Shown piece after piece: positions 33,938-42,100 of a stretch of DNA of 64,000 nt. Below the pieces are notes generated by a model. The model made no database searches. It had not been told where the DNA came from and saw only the letters and a program-made list of their open reading frames with translations. Source of the DNA: Winogradskyella undariae (GTDB taxonomy: Bacteria; Bacteroidota; Bacteroidia; Flavobacteriales; Flavobacteriaceae); NCBI RefSeq assembly GCF_013285155.1, contig NZ_JABTEL010000011.1:57609-121608 (forward strand), in the 5' to 3' direction. Position numbers and translations under genes: made by a program. Position 1 is the stretch's first letter, and each line of letters begins with the position of its first letter.

Positions 33938-34792
33938 TCATTTCGCATTATCATTATCTATACGCTTTTCAAGACTCCTTTTTAATTGATCTAAAAATTT
34001 TGTGGTGTCTTTGCCTCTATTTTTGATTTCTGCATAGGTTTTGTAGACGTTATTTAGGTTGAGGTCGAATAACTCAGAGCATATTTCTGCCATTTTACTG
34101 ATTTCCACTTGCCCGTTTTTGATGGATCCGGCACTATGTAATGCATAAATTAATTCTACTAAATCTGTTTTTGAAGCTGTCCATGAGAGATCGCAAGACA
34201 GCAATGGATTGTCCTCTACTCTTTTCACTTTTGTATTTTGATTTGTTAGTGCATGAAGTTCTTTTTGATAATACACGGATAATAAATCATAACAAACGAC
34301 TTGAGCCGCCAGATTATCGTGACTGGTTGAGAATTCTGGATCCGAAAAATAATGCGATGTATCTACAGGGAAATTTAATTTACAATTGCCTCTAACGAAA
34401 TAAATATGATCTAGAGACGCGCTATTATGTCTGATATAATGATAGAATTCCAGATTCCGGATCTTCTGTTTTTCTAATTCATCTATTAATAAACAAACAT
34501 ATTTAACTTGTTTTTTGATGCTTGCACTAGGCCTCTCAAAAATAAACTTTCTTATTTTTAAGAAGTATTTAATACGACCATTGACAAATGGTTTTATTCT
34601 TTTAAAGAAGTAAATTTCTGCTTCTTGAGTAAACAGACATTCTTTTGTTCTTAATAGTACCCTTAATTGATTTAAGGTATTTATTGAAAGTTCTAATTTT
34701 TGGATTAAAACATTGATGTCTTGTAGGTTTTGATTTTTGTTTTGTTCTAGTTTGTTTTTATACTCCTCAACGATTGGGGTGATGTGTAGCAT
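33938..34792 (-). CDS. RteC-like element regulator
   Basis: 284 aa from the ATG at 34792 (MLHITPIVEEYKNKLE); the longer frame to 34858 adds a hydrophobic stretch not seen in the family. The FYHYIRHNSASLDHIYFVRG block, the central YFSDPEFSTSHDNLAAQVV and the C-terminal KTDLVELIYALHSAG ... are typical of RteC, a regulator of excision in Bacteroides conjugative transposons. Here RteA/RteB and transfer genes are absent, so it acts in a reduced element. Confidence 0.85.
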   Translation of the reverse strand: MLHITPIVEEYKNKLEQNKNQNLQDINVLIQKLELSINTLNQLRVLLRTKECLFTQEAEIYFFKRIKPFVNGRIKYFLKIRKFIFERPSASIKKQVKYVCLLIDELEKQKIRNLEFYHYIRHNSASLDHIYFVRGNCKLNFPVDTSHYFSDPEFSTSHDNLAAQVVCYDLLSVYYQKELHALTNQNTKVKRVEDNPLLSCDLSWTASKTDLVELIYALHSAGSIKNGQVEISKMAEICSELFDLNLNNVYKTYAEIKNRGKDTTKFLDQLKRSLEKRIDNDNAK

Positions 34793-34895
34793 AAGATTGG
34801 GTTTTAAATAAACCCCATAAATTATATAAGATTTTATGGAACTCAAAATAAAAACCAAATTAAACGTCTAAATGACAGAAATTTAGCTACCTCAT

Positions 34896-36155
34896 TCAAT
34901 CTACTTTTTTCATTTTTGTTTTTTTATTTTTAAGATCTAAGATTTCTTTTAAGGCCTTCATATCCCCACTCACTTTGTGTTCTAAAACACGTGCGTAAAT
35001 TTGAGTGGTTGAAATTTTAGTATGGCCTAACAGTTTAGAAACGGTTTCTATAGGTACTCCGTTTGACAGGGTTATTGTTGTTGCAAAGGTATGTCGGGCC
35101 ATATGAAACGTGAGATTTTTTTCGATGCCCACGAAGTTGGCAACCTCTTTTAAGTATACATTTAGCTTCTCGTTTGTCATTATAGGAAGAAGTGATTCTG
35201 TTACTCTTGTTACTGGATGGTCTTTGTACTTGGTTATGATTTCTAATGCTTTCCCTAACAATGGTACTTTTACTATTGTATTGGTTTTTTGTCTTTTGGT
35301 CATGATCCAGTTTCCCCCATCCATACCTAATACTAAATGACTCGATGTGAGGTTCATTAGGTCTACATAACTGATTCCTGTATAACAGCTAAAGACGAAT
35401 AAGTCGCGCACACGATCAAGTCGTTCTGATATGAACACTTTGTCTTCTAGATTTTTTAGTTCTTGCTCTGAAAGGAATTCTCTGTTTGTTTTTTCGTAAG
35501 TCATTTTCCATCTTACAAACGGATCTTTATTAATCCATTCCATATGAAAGGCTAGTGTCACGATTTTTCGTAGACGCTGTATATGTTTCATTACCGTATT
35601 ATGACTCAATGCTTTTGGATGACCAACAGGCCAAAGGTTGGAAAGGTAGATTTGAAAATCAGATAAAAACTCAAAATTAAGCTGTTTGAGATAGATGTCT
35701 GAGGTATTTTTTTTCTTCAACAGAAATTTCTTGACATAGTTTTCTGTTATTCCAAAATTTCGGATTGAACCAGCAGCAAGCGTGTTCGCAATTTTTTGAT
35801 TGTGATACTCTATAATGTTATTTAGCGTTTTTCCTTCCTGGTCATCTTGTCCAGTATACTTTGCTTTTATTAATTGCGCCGTAATAAGTTCTCCTTTAAA
35901 TTTTAAGTCTTGGTAGATTTGAAAGAGTTGGGTGTAGGTTTCATCTAGATAACTATTAATTTGTCTAGCGGTTGCATTTGTACCATTAACACGTTTTTTA
36001 GTTACGCTCCAGTGGTCAACGTTGACCTTACGCTTAAGGCTTATGTTGACGCGCTTGCGGTTAACAGTTACTCTAGCATAGATTTCTGCTTCATTATTTT
36101 TTGCACGTGAAGCGTTTATCCAGAATAGGATTGAAAATGTGTTTGAAGATTTCAT
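34896..36155 (-). CDS. int: Tyrosine-type site-specific integrase
   Basis: 419 aa from the ATG at 36155 (MKSSNTFSILFW), the usual start of Bacteroidetes integrases; the longer frame to 36197 is less likely. It has the Arm-DNA-binding, SAM-like core-binding and catalytic domains. C-terminal catalytic blocks are HMARHTFA (H-x-x-R) and LLGHTKISTTQIYA (His and nucleophilic Tyr). At the first Arg position the sequence is TGISYVDL, so Arg is replaced by Ser, as in IntDOT of CTnDOT. It lies 226 bp from tRNA-Arg and almost surely made attL and attR. Confidence 0.93.
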   Translation of the reverse strand: MKSSNTFSILFWINASRAKNNEAEIYARVTVNRKRVNISLKRKVNVDHWSVTKKRVNGTNATARQINSYLDETYTQLFQIYQDLKFKGELITAQLIKAKYTGQDDQEGKTLNNIIEYHNQKIANTLAAGSIRNFGITENYVKKFLLKKKNTSDIYLKQLNFEFLSDFQIYLSNLWPVGHPKALSHNTVMKHIQRLRKIVTLAFHMEWINKDPFVRWKMTYEKTNREFLSEQELKNLEDKVFISERLDRVRDLFVFSCYTGISYVDLMNLTSSHLVLGMDGGNWIMTKRQKTNTIVKVPLLGKALEIITKYKDHPVTRVTESLLPIMTNEKLNVYLKEVANFVGIEKNLTFHMARHTFATTITLSNGVPIETVSKLLGHTKISTTQIYARVLEHKVSGDMKALKEILDLKNKKTKMKKVD

Positions 36156-36279
36156 AGTTATACGTCTTTTAAGATTAAACTTTAGGACGAAAGTCAAATA
36201 AACTATGTTTCAGCGTTTTAAGGGCAATCGGTCAACATGTTGACCACGGATATTTTTTGTTGACCGCGAAGTCGTCAAC
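36014..36279. promoter_or_regulatory. GGTCAAC/GTTGACC motifs near the integrase end
   Basis: A perfect palindrome GGTCAACGTTGACC lies at 36014-36027 inside the integrase gene; GGTCAACATGTTGACC at 36230-36245; and GTTGACC at 36259-36265 with GTCAAC at 36274-36279. GTTGACC recurs at 545-551 inside the left end of the island. Placement on both sides fits arm-type or excisionase binding sites and possible autoregulation of int. Confidence 0.55.
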
Positions 36280-36323
36280 AGATATGAAATGATATCAAAT
36301 ACTATTGCCTCCTAAAAACGACT

Positions 36324-36356
36324 AAAGCTTGTAAAATCATAGATTTTACAAGCTTT
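36324..36356. terminator. Perfect 15-bp hairpin at the island's right end
   Basis: AAAGCTTGTAAAATC (36324-36338) and GATTTTACAAGCTTT (36342-36356) pair perfectly around ATA. It follows the tRNA 3' end on the minus strand, so after integration it can replace the original tRNA terminator now stranded at 433-463. A second short hairpin (AAGGAAT-GTG-ATTCCTT, 36361-36377) lies between it and the tRNA. Confidence 0.65.
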
Positions 36357-36380
36357 TGATAAGGAATGTGATTCCTTTTA

Positions 36381-36401
36381 GTGACCTCGACTGGATTCAA
36401 A
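36381..36401 (-). repeat. attR: direct repeat within tRNA-Arg
   Basis: This 21-bp copy equals 472-492 and lies wholly at the 3' end of tRNA-Arg (discriminator, acceptor 3' strand, T-stem and part of the T-loop). The element end therefore rebuilds a functional tRNA. Confidence 0.9.
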
Positions 36402-36455
36402 CCAGTAACCTCTTGAGCCGTAATCAAGTGCGCTATTCAGTTGCGCCACGAGGCC
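36382..36455 (-). tRNA. tRNA-Arg(ACG)
   Basis: 74 nt. Acceptor strands GGCCTCG (5') and CGAGGTC (3') pair over 7 bp with one G-U; the discriminator is A at 36382 and CCA is not encoded. The anticodon stem CTTGA/TCAAG encloses the loop TTACGGC, giving anticodon ACG at 36419-36421. The T-arm is ACTGG-TTTGAAT-CCAGT. This is the integration target of the island. Confidence 0.95.
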
Positions 36456-36524
36456 TTTTTTTGTGGGTGCAAATATAACACTTTTATTTAAATACAACCA
36501 AATTTTTATTCTTATTTTTGAAAT

Positions 36525-37160
36525 ATGATTTCTAAAGAACTACTCGAGCCTTTTAATTACCTATTCGATTCCGAAATAATCGACAGTATTGCTGACGTTG
36601 CTTTACTTAAAACTTTTCAAAAATCAGATATCATTATTGATATTGGTCAAGAATTAAATTTCATCCCTTTACTTATAAAAGGGAACATAAAAGTTTTGAG
36701 AGAAGATAAAAATGGTGACGAGCTTTTATTATATGTTTTAGAGTCTGGTGACACTTGTGCCATGTCTTTAACGTGTTGCATGGTAAAATCTGTAAGCAAA
36801 ATTCGTGCTATTGCAGATGAAGATGTAACTGTCATAATGATTCCTATAGCTAATATGAAACTTTGGTTTAATTCTAATGAAAGCTGGAGGACCTTCATCT
36901 TGCAAAGCTATCAAGTCCGTTTTGACGAAATGTTAGAAACCATAGACACATTGGCGTTTATGAAAATGGATAAGCGTTTGTTTAAATATCTTACAGATCA
37001 AGTAAAGTTAACAGCCTCAAAGAGCTTAGCAATCACTCATCAAGAAATAGCAGAAGATCTCAATACTTCTAGAGTGGTCGTTTCTCGTCTATTAAAACAA
37101 CTAGAAAGAGAGAACAAAATTGAACTCGGTCGTAACAAAATTCTTGTATTAGATTTTTAG
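36525..37160 (+). CDS. Crp/Fnr family regulator, Cys-containing
   Basis: 211 aa: N-terminal cNMP-binding-like beta barrel (12-120), then a dimer helix and a C-terminal wHTH with EIAEDLNTSRVVVSRLLKQL. The barrel contains GDTCAMSLTCCM, placing cysteines at 78, 84 and 85, where cAMP-binding residues would be in Crp. Members with this block sit beside sulfur genes in Bacteroidetes, so a thiol or persulfide sensor is a fair inference. Its likely targets are the boxes at 37160 and 39006. Confidence 0.88.
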   Translation: MISKELLEPFNYLFDSEIIDSIADVALLKTFQKSDIIIDIGQELNFIPLLIKGNIKVLREDKNGDELLLYVLESGDTCAMSLTCCMVKSVSKIRAIADEDVTVIMIPIANMKLWFNSNESWRTFILQSYQVRFDEMLETIDTLAFMKMDKRLFKYLTDQVKLTASKSLAITHQEIAEDLNTSRVVVSRLLKQLERENKIELGRNKILVLDF

Positions 37161-37202
37161 TAACATTTATCACACTACCTAGACTACAGAACTCTATTTT
37201 TG
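37160..37202 (+). promoter_or_regulatory. Crp-like box and -7 element before the yeeE operon
   Basis: GTAACATTTATCACAC (37160-37175) resembles TGTGA-N6-TCACA and matches 13 of 16 positions of the box before the MBL-rhodanese gene. TATTTTTG at 37195-37202 fits the TAnnTTTG -7 element. The box centre then lies about 41-42 bp upstream of the predicted start, the classical activator position. The box also overlaps the stop codon of the regulator gene. Confidence 0.6.
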
Positions 37203-37219
37203 TATAATATTTAAATTTT

Positions 37220-37777
37220 ATGGAATATATTTCACAACCTTGGCCATGGTATATCTCTGGTCCATGCATTACAATTGTCATGTTTTTACTTCTTTATTTC
37301 GGAAGAACTTTCGGAATGTCATCTAACCTAAGGACTATGTGCGCTATTGGAGGTGCAGGAAAGCGTGTTGATTTTTTTAAATTCGATTGGAAAAGTCAAC
37401 GTTGGAATTTAGTCGTGGTACTCGGAGCTATTGTTGGTGGCTTTATTGCACAATATGTTTTATCTAACCCTAATCCAATAGATTTAAGTCAAAATACAAT
37501 TACAGATTTAAAAGCTCTTGGTTTTGAAAATGCAGGAGAAAATCTTTTACCACCAGAATTATTTAGTTGGGATGCTGTTCTTTCTTTCAAAGGTTTATCT
37601 ATTCTACTTATTGGAGGAATCCTTGTTGGTTTCGGAACACGTTACGCTGGCGGATGTACTTCCGGGCATGCAATAACAGGTTTAAGTAGCCTACAACTTC
37701 CGTCTCTTATAGCTGTTATAGGTTTCTTTTTAGGCGGTTTAATTATGATTCATATCATTTTTCCAATACTATTTTAA
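37220..37777 (+). CDS. YeeE/YedE family sulfur transporter subunit
   Basis: 185 aa with four to five membrane helices. The conserved [16 protein letters not shown] block contains the Cys thought to relay thiosulfate sulfur in YeeE (TsuA). The family is often split into two half-size proteins, and the second half follows 2 nt later. It likely brings thiosulfate or another sulfur species into the cell. Probable activation by the upstream Crp-like box. Confidence 0.88.
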   Translation: MEYISQPWPWYISGPCITIVMFLLLYFGRTFGMSSNLRTMCAIGGAGKRVDFFKFDWKSQRWNLVVVLGAIVGGFIAQYVLSNPNPIDLSQNTITDLKALGFENAGENLLPPELFSWDAVLSFKGLSILLIGGILVGFGTRYAGGCTSGHAITGLSSLQLPSLIAVIGFFLGGLIMIHIIFPILF

Positions 37778-37779
37778 TT

Positions 37780-38196
37780 ATGGGTAAGTATATAAAATTC
37801 TTTTTGGTCGGTATTTTTTTCGGAATCGTTTTAGTTAAATCCGAAGCCGTTTCATGGTATCGAATTTACGAAATGTTTAAATTTCAATCCTTTCACATGT
37901 TTGGTATCATCGGTACTGCTGTTGCAACAGGTATTGTTATCTTATTAATTTCGAAAGCTAAAAAAATCAAAAATATTGAAGGAACAACTGTAAACGTTCC
38001 ACTTAAAGCTCGTAGTTTTACACGTTATATTTTAGGAGGAACAATTTTTGGTTTAGGCTGGGCACTAAGTGGTGCATGTCCTGGACCAATGTATATTTTA
38101 ATTGGTACTGGTGCATTTTCTATTTTAATTGTAATTATTGGTGCATTAATAGGGACCTATTTCTACGGATTAATCATGAAAAAACTACCACACTAA
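37780..38196 (+). CDS. YeeE/YedE family sulfur transporter, second subunit (DUF6691-like)
   Basis: 138 aa, four membrane helices. LGWALSGACPGPMYILIGTG carries the family's Cys in GACPGP. It starts 2 nt after the first subunit stop and ends directly before the TauE/SafE gene, so the three are one operon. Two half-proteins are expected to form a complete pore. Confidence 0.87.
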   Translation: MGKYIKFFLVGIFFGIVLVKSEAVSWYRIYEMFKFQSFHMFGIIGTAVATGIVILLISKAKKIKNIEGTTVNVPLKARSFTRYILGGTIFGLGWALSGACPGPMYILIGTGAFSILIVIIGALIGTYFYGLIMKKLPH

Positions 38197-39000
38197 ATGG
38201 AACTCGTTGAAATTTTAGGATATTCAGGTGCTTTAATTGTAGGACTCGTCTTAGGCTTAATTGGCGGAGGTGGGTCAATTTTAACGGTTCCTATTTTAGT
38301 CTATTTTTTAGGCTTTAGTCCTATTGTTGCAACAGGTTATTCACTTTTTGTAGTAGGAAGCACTTCATTGGTCGGTACTTTAAGAAACTTAAAAAAGAAC
38401 AGTATAGATTTTAAAACAGCACTTGTTTTTGCTGTACCATCAATAATAACCGTATTTATGGTAAGAAGTTTGGTCATACCCAACTTACCTGAAGTGCTAT
38501 TTTCAATTGGAAGTTTCAAACTCACCAATTCGCTTTTTATAATGTTATTATTTGCACTAATCATGCTTTTAGCGGGTTGGTCTATGATTAAATCTAAAGA
38601 TATAAGTACAGAAAGCGTAATTAAGGAGTTTGACAATACACACTATTTTGCTATCGGAACGCAAGCCATTGGTATTGGAACTTTAGTTGGTTTAGTTGGT
38701 GCTGGTGGCGGATTTTTAATTGTACCTGCTTTAGTTTTACTCGTAAAACTTCCTATAAAAAAAGCAATTAGTACGTCGCTATTTATTATTTCTATACAGT
38801 CACTTATTGGTTTCTTAGGGGATCTAAACACCTTAATTATAGATTGGAAGTTTCTACTGACGTTTACTTTTATTTCTATTATTGGTATTTTTATAGGCTT
38901 AACACTTTCAAAAAAAATTAGTGCAAAAGGCTTAAAAAAAGGGTTTGGATATTTCACCGTTTTTATGGCCACTTATATCGTTTACAAGGAACTCTTTTAA
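38197..39000 (+). CDS. TauE/SafE family permease
   Basis: 267 aa with about eight membrane helices and the two family repeats, LIGGGGSILTVPILVYFLG and LVGAGGGFLIVPALVLLV. Family members export sulfite or other sulfonates. Its place right after the YeeE pair and before the persulfide-type enzyme suggests removal of sulfite formed from sulfur oxidation. The direction of transport cannot be read from the sequence. Confidence 0.88.
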   Translation: MELVEILGYSGALIVGLVLGLIGGGGSILTVPILVYFLGFSPIVATGYSLFVVGSTSLVGTLRNLKKNSIDFKTALVFAVPSIITVFMVRSLVIPNLPEVLFSIGSFKLTNSLFIMLLFALIMLLAGWSMIKSKDISTESVIKEFDNTHYFAIGTQAIGIGTLVGLVGAGGGFLIVPALVLLVKLPIKKAISTSLFIISIQSLIGFLGDLNTLIIDWKFLLTFTFISIIGIFIGLTLSKKISAKGLKKGFGYFTVFMATYIVYKELF

Positions 39001-39005
39001 CACTT

Positions 39006-39049
39006 TGTGACAATTATCACACTTCAAAAATTGAAGTTTATTAAATTTG
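39006..39049 (+). promoter_or_regulatory. Crp-like box and -7 element before MBL-rhodanese
   Basis: TGTGACAATTATCACA (39006-39021) is a perfect TGTGA-N6-TCACA palindrome. TAAATTTG at 39042-39049 fits the TAnnTTTG -7 element; the box centre is about 42 bp before the predicted start. The similar layout at 37160 suggests the Crp/Fnr protein of this locus activates both. Confidence 0.7.
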
Positions 39050-39071
39050 CATAACATAATACATTTTACAC

Positions 39072-40478
39072 ATGAAAATAGAACAATTATATACAGGCTG
39101 TTTAGCACAAGGTGCTTATTATATTGAATCTGAAGGAGAGGTTGCTATAATTGATCCATTGAGAGAAACTCAGCAATACATTGATAAAGCTAAGGCTAAT
39201 AATGCCAAAATTAAATATATTTTAGAGACACATTTTCATGCTGATTTTGTTTCTGGTCATGTAGATTTAGCAAACCAAACAGGTGCTAAAATCGTTTTTG
39301 GACCTGGAGCTACAACGGAGTACGATATTCTTTCTGCCAAAGATGGTCAAGAATTAAAATTAGGAAATATTACGATAAAGGTTTTACATACACCTGGTCA
39401 TACTTTAGAATCTGCTACTTATTTATTAATTGACGAAAACGGAAAAAATCATGCAATATTTTCTGGTGACACGCTATTTTTAGGTGATGTTGGTCGTCCA
39501 GATTTAGCAATCAAATCTGACTTAACAAAAGAAGATTTAGCCGAAATGCTTTTCGATTCTTTAAGAACCAAAATTATGCCTTTAGCTGATGATGTTATTG
39601 TATATCCTGCTCATGGCGCTGGTTCTGCTTGTGGAAAAAATTTAAGTAAAGAAACTGTTGGGGTTTTAGGTGAACAGAAAAAAACAAATTATGCCTTACG
39701 TGCAGATATGACTAAAGCTGAATTTGTTAAAGAAGTTCTTGATGGTATTGCTCCTCCTCCACAATATTTCGCAAAAAATGCCATGATGAATAAAATGGGG
39801 TACGATGCTTTTGAAACGGTTTTAAAAACTGGTGATGTAGCACTTAGTCCTGAAGATTTTGAAGCTGTAGCAAACCAAGAATCAGCATTAGTATTAGACG
39901 TAAGGTCTCAAGCCGATTTTATAGCGGGTCATATCCCTAATTCAATATTTATTGGACTTAATGGACAATTTGCCCCTTGGGTTGGTGCTTTAATTAAGGA
40001 TTTAAAACAACCTATCATTTTAGTTGTTCCTGAAGGAAAATCTACAGAAGCAGTTACTAGATTATCTCGAGTAGGTTATGATAACACTTTAGGATATCTT
40101 AAAGGAGGAATTGAAGCTTGGGCGAAATCAGGAAAAGATATTTCTACTCTAGATTCTATATCTGCTGAAGAATTTGCAAAGAGAGCAAAAGCAGATACTA
40201 TTCATATTTTAGATGTTCGTAAAGATGGCGAGTATCAGTCAACACATCTAGAAGAGGCTATTCATTTTTCATTAGATTTAATTAATGAGAATATGGATAC
40301 AATTAATAAAGATGAAACTTACTATGTGCATTGCGCAGGTGGTTACCGTTCTGTAATTGCAGAATCGATTTTAAAAGCTAGAGGATTTAATAAATTAATT
40401 GATGTTGCAGGTGGCTTTGCTGCTATTAAAAACACCGATTTAAAGACAACAGATTTTGTTTGTCCTTCTACATTATAA
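39072..40478 (+). CDS. MBL-fold hydrolase with two rhodanese domains
   Basis: 468 aa. The N-terminal metallo-beta-lactamase domain has THFHADFVSGH, HTPGHT, FSGDTLF and YPAHGAGSAC, as in persulfide dioxygenases (ETHE1-like). Two rhodanese domains follow. The first (about 270-355) has VVPEGKSTEA where the catalytic loop should hold Cys, so it is probably inactive; the second has HCAGGYRS with the active Cys. Such fusions oxidise glutathione-type persulfide to sulfite and transfer sulfane sulfur. It fits with the transporters upstream. Confidence 0.92.
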   Translation: MKIEQLYTGCLAQGAYYIESEGEVAIIDPLRETQQYIDKAKANNAKIKYILETHFHADFVSGHVDLANQTGAKIVFGPGATTEYDILSAKDGQELKLGNITIKVLHTPGHTLESATYLLIDENGKNHAIFSGDTLFLGDVGRPDLAIKSDLTKEDLAEMLFDSLRTKIMPLADDVIVYPAHGAGSACGKNLSKETVGVLGEQKKTNYALRADMTKAEFVKEVLDGIAPPPQYFAKNAMMNKMGYDAFETVLKTGDVALSPEDFEAVANQESALVLDVRSQADFIAGHIPNSIFIGLNGQFAPWVGALIKDLKQPIILVVPEGKSTEAVTRLSRVGYDNTLGYLKGGIEAWAKSGKDISTLDSISAEEFAKRAKADTIHILDVRKDGEYQSTHLEEAIHFSLDLINENMDTINKDETYYVHCAGGYRSVIAESILKARGFNKLIDVAGGFAAIKNTDLKTTDFVCPSTL

Positions 40479-40524
40479 AAATTAGTAATAATCAGATCTC
40501 ATAGGTCTATAAAAACCACATAAA

Positions 40525-40794
40525 ATAAAAAACACACTTAATATTCAAAATTTAAAATGTGGTGGTTGTGCTAACACTATTGTAACACAATTATCTAAAC
40601 TAGATGGTATTACTGACGTTACAGTTAACAACGATACAGACGAAGTAAGTTTTAATACTGATTCTGAAACTACAATTGAAACCGTTACAAATAAATTATC
40701 GGACTTAGGTTATCCTATTGCTGGTGGTGCTAATTCTTTACCTAAAAAGGCAAAATCATTTGTGAGTTGTGCTGTTGGTAGAATGACAAAATAA
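40525..40794 (+). CDS. HMA-domain (heavy-metal-binding) protein, no ATG start
   Basis: 89 aa if started at ATA (40525): (I)KNTLNIQNLKCGGCANTI ... with the metal-binding CGGC motif, then LDGITDVTVNND and KLSDLGYP as in HMA domains. There is no ATG, GTG or TTG in frame between the upstream stop (40510) and the conserved region; the expected ATG is ATA. Either ATA is used, or the gene has just lost its start. The last 20 residues are Lys/Ala-rich. It sits 46 bp after the MBL-rhodanese stop. Confidence 0.7.
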   Translation: MKNTLNIQNLKCGGCANTIVTQLSKLDGITDVTVNNDTDEVSFNTDSETTIETVTNKLSDLGYPIAGGANSLPKKAKSFVSCAVGRMTK

Positions 40795-40814
40795 AAAGAA
40801 GAAGTAACTATAAT

Positions 40815-40845
40815 AAAAAAATCCCACTCATGGTGGGATTTTTTT
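40815..40845. terminator. Bidirectional terminator
   Basis: AAAAAAATCCCAC and GTGGGATTTTTTT pair around TCATG. It serves the convergent HMA and clpS genes. Confidence 0.85.
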
Positions 40846-40846
40846 A

Positions 40847-41119
40847 TTAAACTATTTCTGCACTTAGTCCAGCTTGTAAAAGCTTAGAACATCGTGGCTC
40901 TAAATCTTCATAAGTGCCTGTCTTAACAGTACACTTTCCTTTATAATGCACTAATAAAGCACATTGTTCTGCTTGTTCTGGCATATGATCACAAGCATAA
41001 ATTAAAGTATCAATAACATGATCGAAGGTATTAACCTCATCATTAAATAATACAATTTCATTTTGTTTTAATTCTACTTCTTCTAAAAGCAGATCTTCTG
41101 CATATTTTTCTTTTGTCAT
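40847..41119 (-). CDS. clpS: ATP-dependent Clp protease adaptor ClpS
   Basis: 90 aa. IVLFNDEVNTFDHVIDTLI contains the Asn-Asp and DxxxF signature of the ClpS core, followed by the helix ACDHMPEQAEQCALLVHYKG and a C-terminal strand CTVKTGTYEDL. ClpS passes N-degron substrates to ClpA/ClpC. Next to prmA on the same strand, 76 bp apart, an arrangement common in Flavobacteriaceae. Confidence 0.92.
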   Translation of the reverse strand: MTKEKYAEDLLLEEVELKQNEIVLFNDEVNTFDHVIDTLIYACDHMPEQAEQCALLVHYKGKCTVKTGTYEDLEPRCSKLLQAGLSAEIV

Positions 41120-41195
41120 TCTGTTAATGGATTTTAGAGTAAATTACGGTAACAATCAAACTGTCAACACAATAAACTTAATTATTAACTTTCTA

Positions 41196-42029
41196 CTAAT
41201 TTATAAATTTTAACGAAACCCATTGCCCTTTTTGTATAGTTTCGTCTAACTTTAACATGTATTTATTACATTCTTCTTCAATCATCGGAATGTCTTCTTT
41301 GTAAAAACCACTTAAAAATAAGGTTCCATTTGGGTTTAGACACTTTGCATATTGAGAGATATCTGCTAATAATATATTTCTATTAATGTTAGCAATAATA
41401 CTATCGTACTTTTTACCTTCTAACAATGTTGCGTCACCTTCATAAACCGAAATATTTTTACAATTATTACGTTCTACATTTTCTAAACTATTTAGGTAAC
41501 ACCAATTATCTATATCAATAGCATCGAGTTTATTTGCACCAACATTTTCGGCTAATATGGCTAAAACACCAGTTCCGCAACCCATATCTAAAACCGTTTT
41601 ACCTTTAAAATCGTTTTTAAGAATATGTTGAATCATCATATGTGTAGTTTCGTGATGACCTGTACCAAAACTCATTTTGGGTTCAATAATTAAATCGAAT
41701 TTAGTATCTGGCTTTTCATGAAATGGTGCACGTACAGAAACTAAATCATCTACAATAATAGGTGTAAAGTTTTTCTCCCATTCTTCATTCCAATTTACTT
41801 GGGCTATTTCTTCAAATTCAAAAGTAATCTCAAATTCATCTGAAGTTAAAATGTAAACATCATCTAAAATATTTTCATTCCACTCTTCCTTCTGAATATA
41901 AGCAATTACACCTTCTTCATTTTCTACAAAACTTTCAAATCCGGCATAACCTAATTCAGCTATTAAAATTTCTACTCCCGGTTGTAGCGGACTTACCTTA
42001 AACGTGTAACCTATGTATATTTCAGACAT
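41196..42029 (-). CDS. prmA: Ribosomal protein L11 methyltransferase PrmA
   Basis: 277 aa from the ATG at 42029 (MSEIYIGYTFKV); the frame continues 6 codons upstream to another ATG, but this start matches the family. A substrate-binding N-terminal part is followed by FGTGHHETTHMM, SAM-binding LDMGCGTGVLAILA and IIANINRNILL (N-I-x-x-N motif). It trimethylates ribosomal protein L11. All catalytic motifs are present. Confidence 0.93.
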   Translation of the reverse strand: MSEIYIGYTFKVSPLQPGVEILIAELGYAGFESFVENEEGVIAYIQKEEWNENILDDVYILTSDEFEITFEFEEIAQVNWNEEWEKNFTPIIVDDLVSVRAPFHEKPDTKFDLIIEPKMSFGTGHHETTHMMIQHILKNDFKGKTVLDMGCGTGVLAILAENVGANKLDAIDIDNWCYLNSLENVERNNCKNISVYEGDATLLEGKKYDSIIANINRNILLADISQYAKCLNPNGTLFLSGFYKEDIPMIEEECNKYMLKLDETIQKGQWVSLKFIN

Positions 42030-42100
42030 TAATCTTTTTTTTTGCAAATTTACTAATCATTAATTTAGTTACTAGTATTTTTACATCAAATTAAAATAAT

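Noticed and set aside
472..36401. Conjugative element or prophage
   Set aside because: No relaxase, coupling ATPase, mating-pore, capsid, portal or terminase gene visible.
40479..40794. HMA gene as a plain pseudogene
   Set aside because: Only the start codon is affected; the rest of the frame is intact and well conserved in pattern, so I keep it as a gene with a doubtful start.
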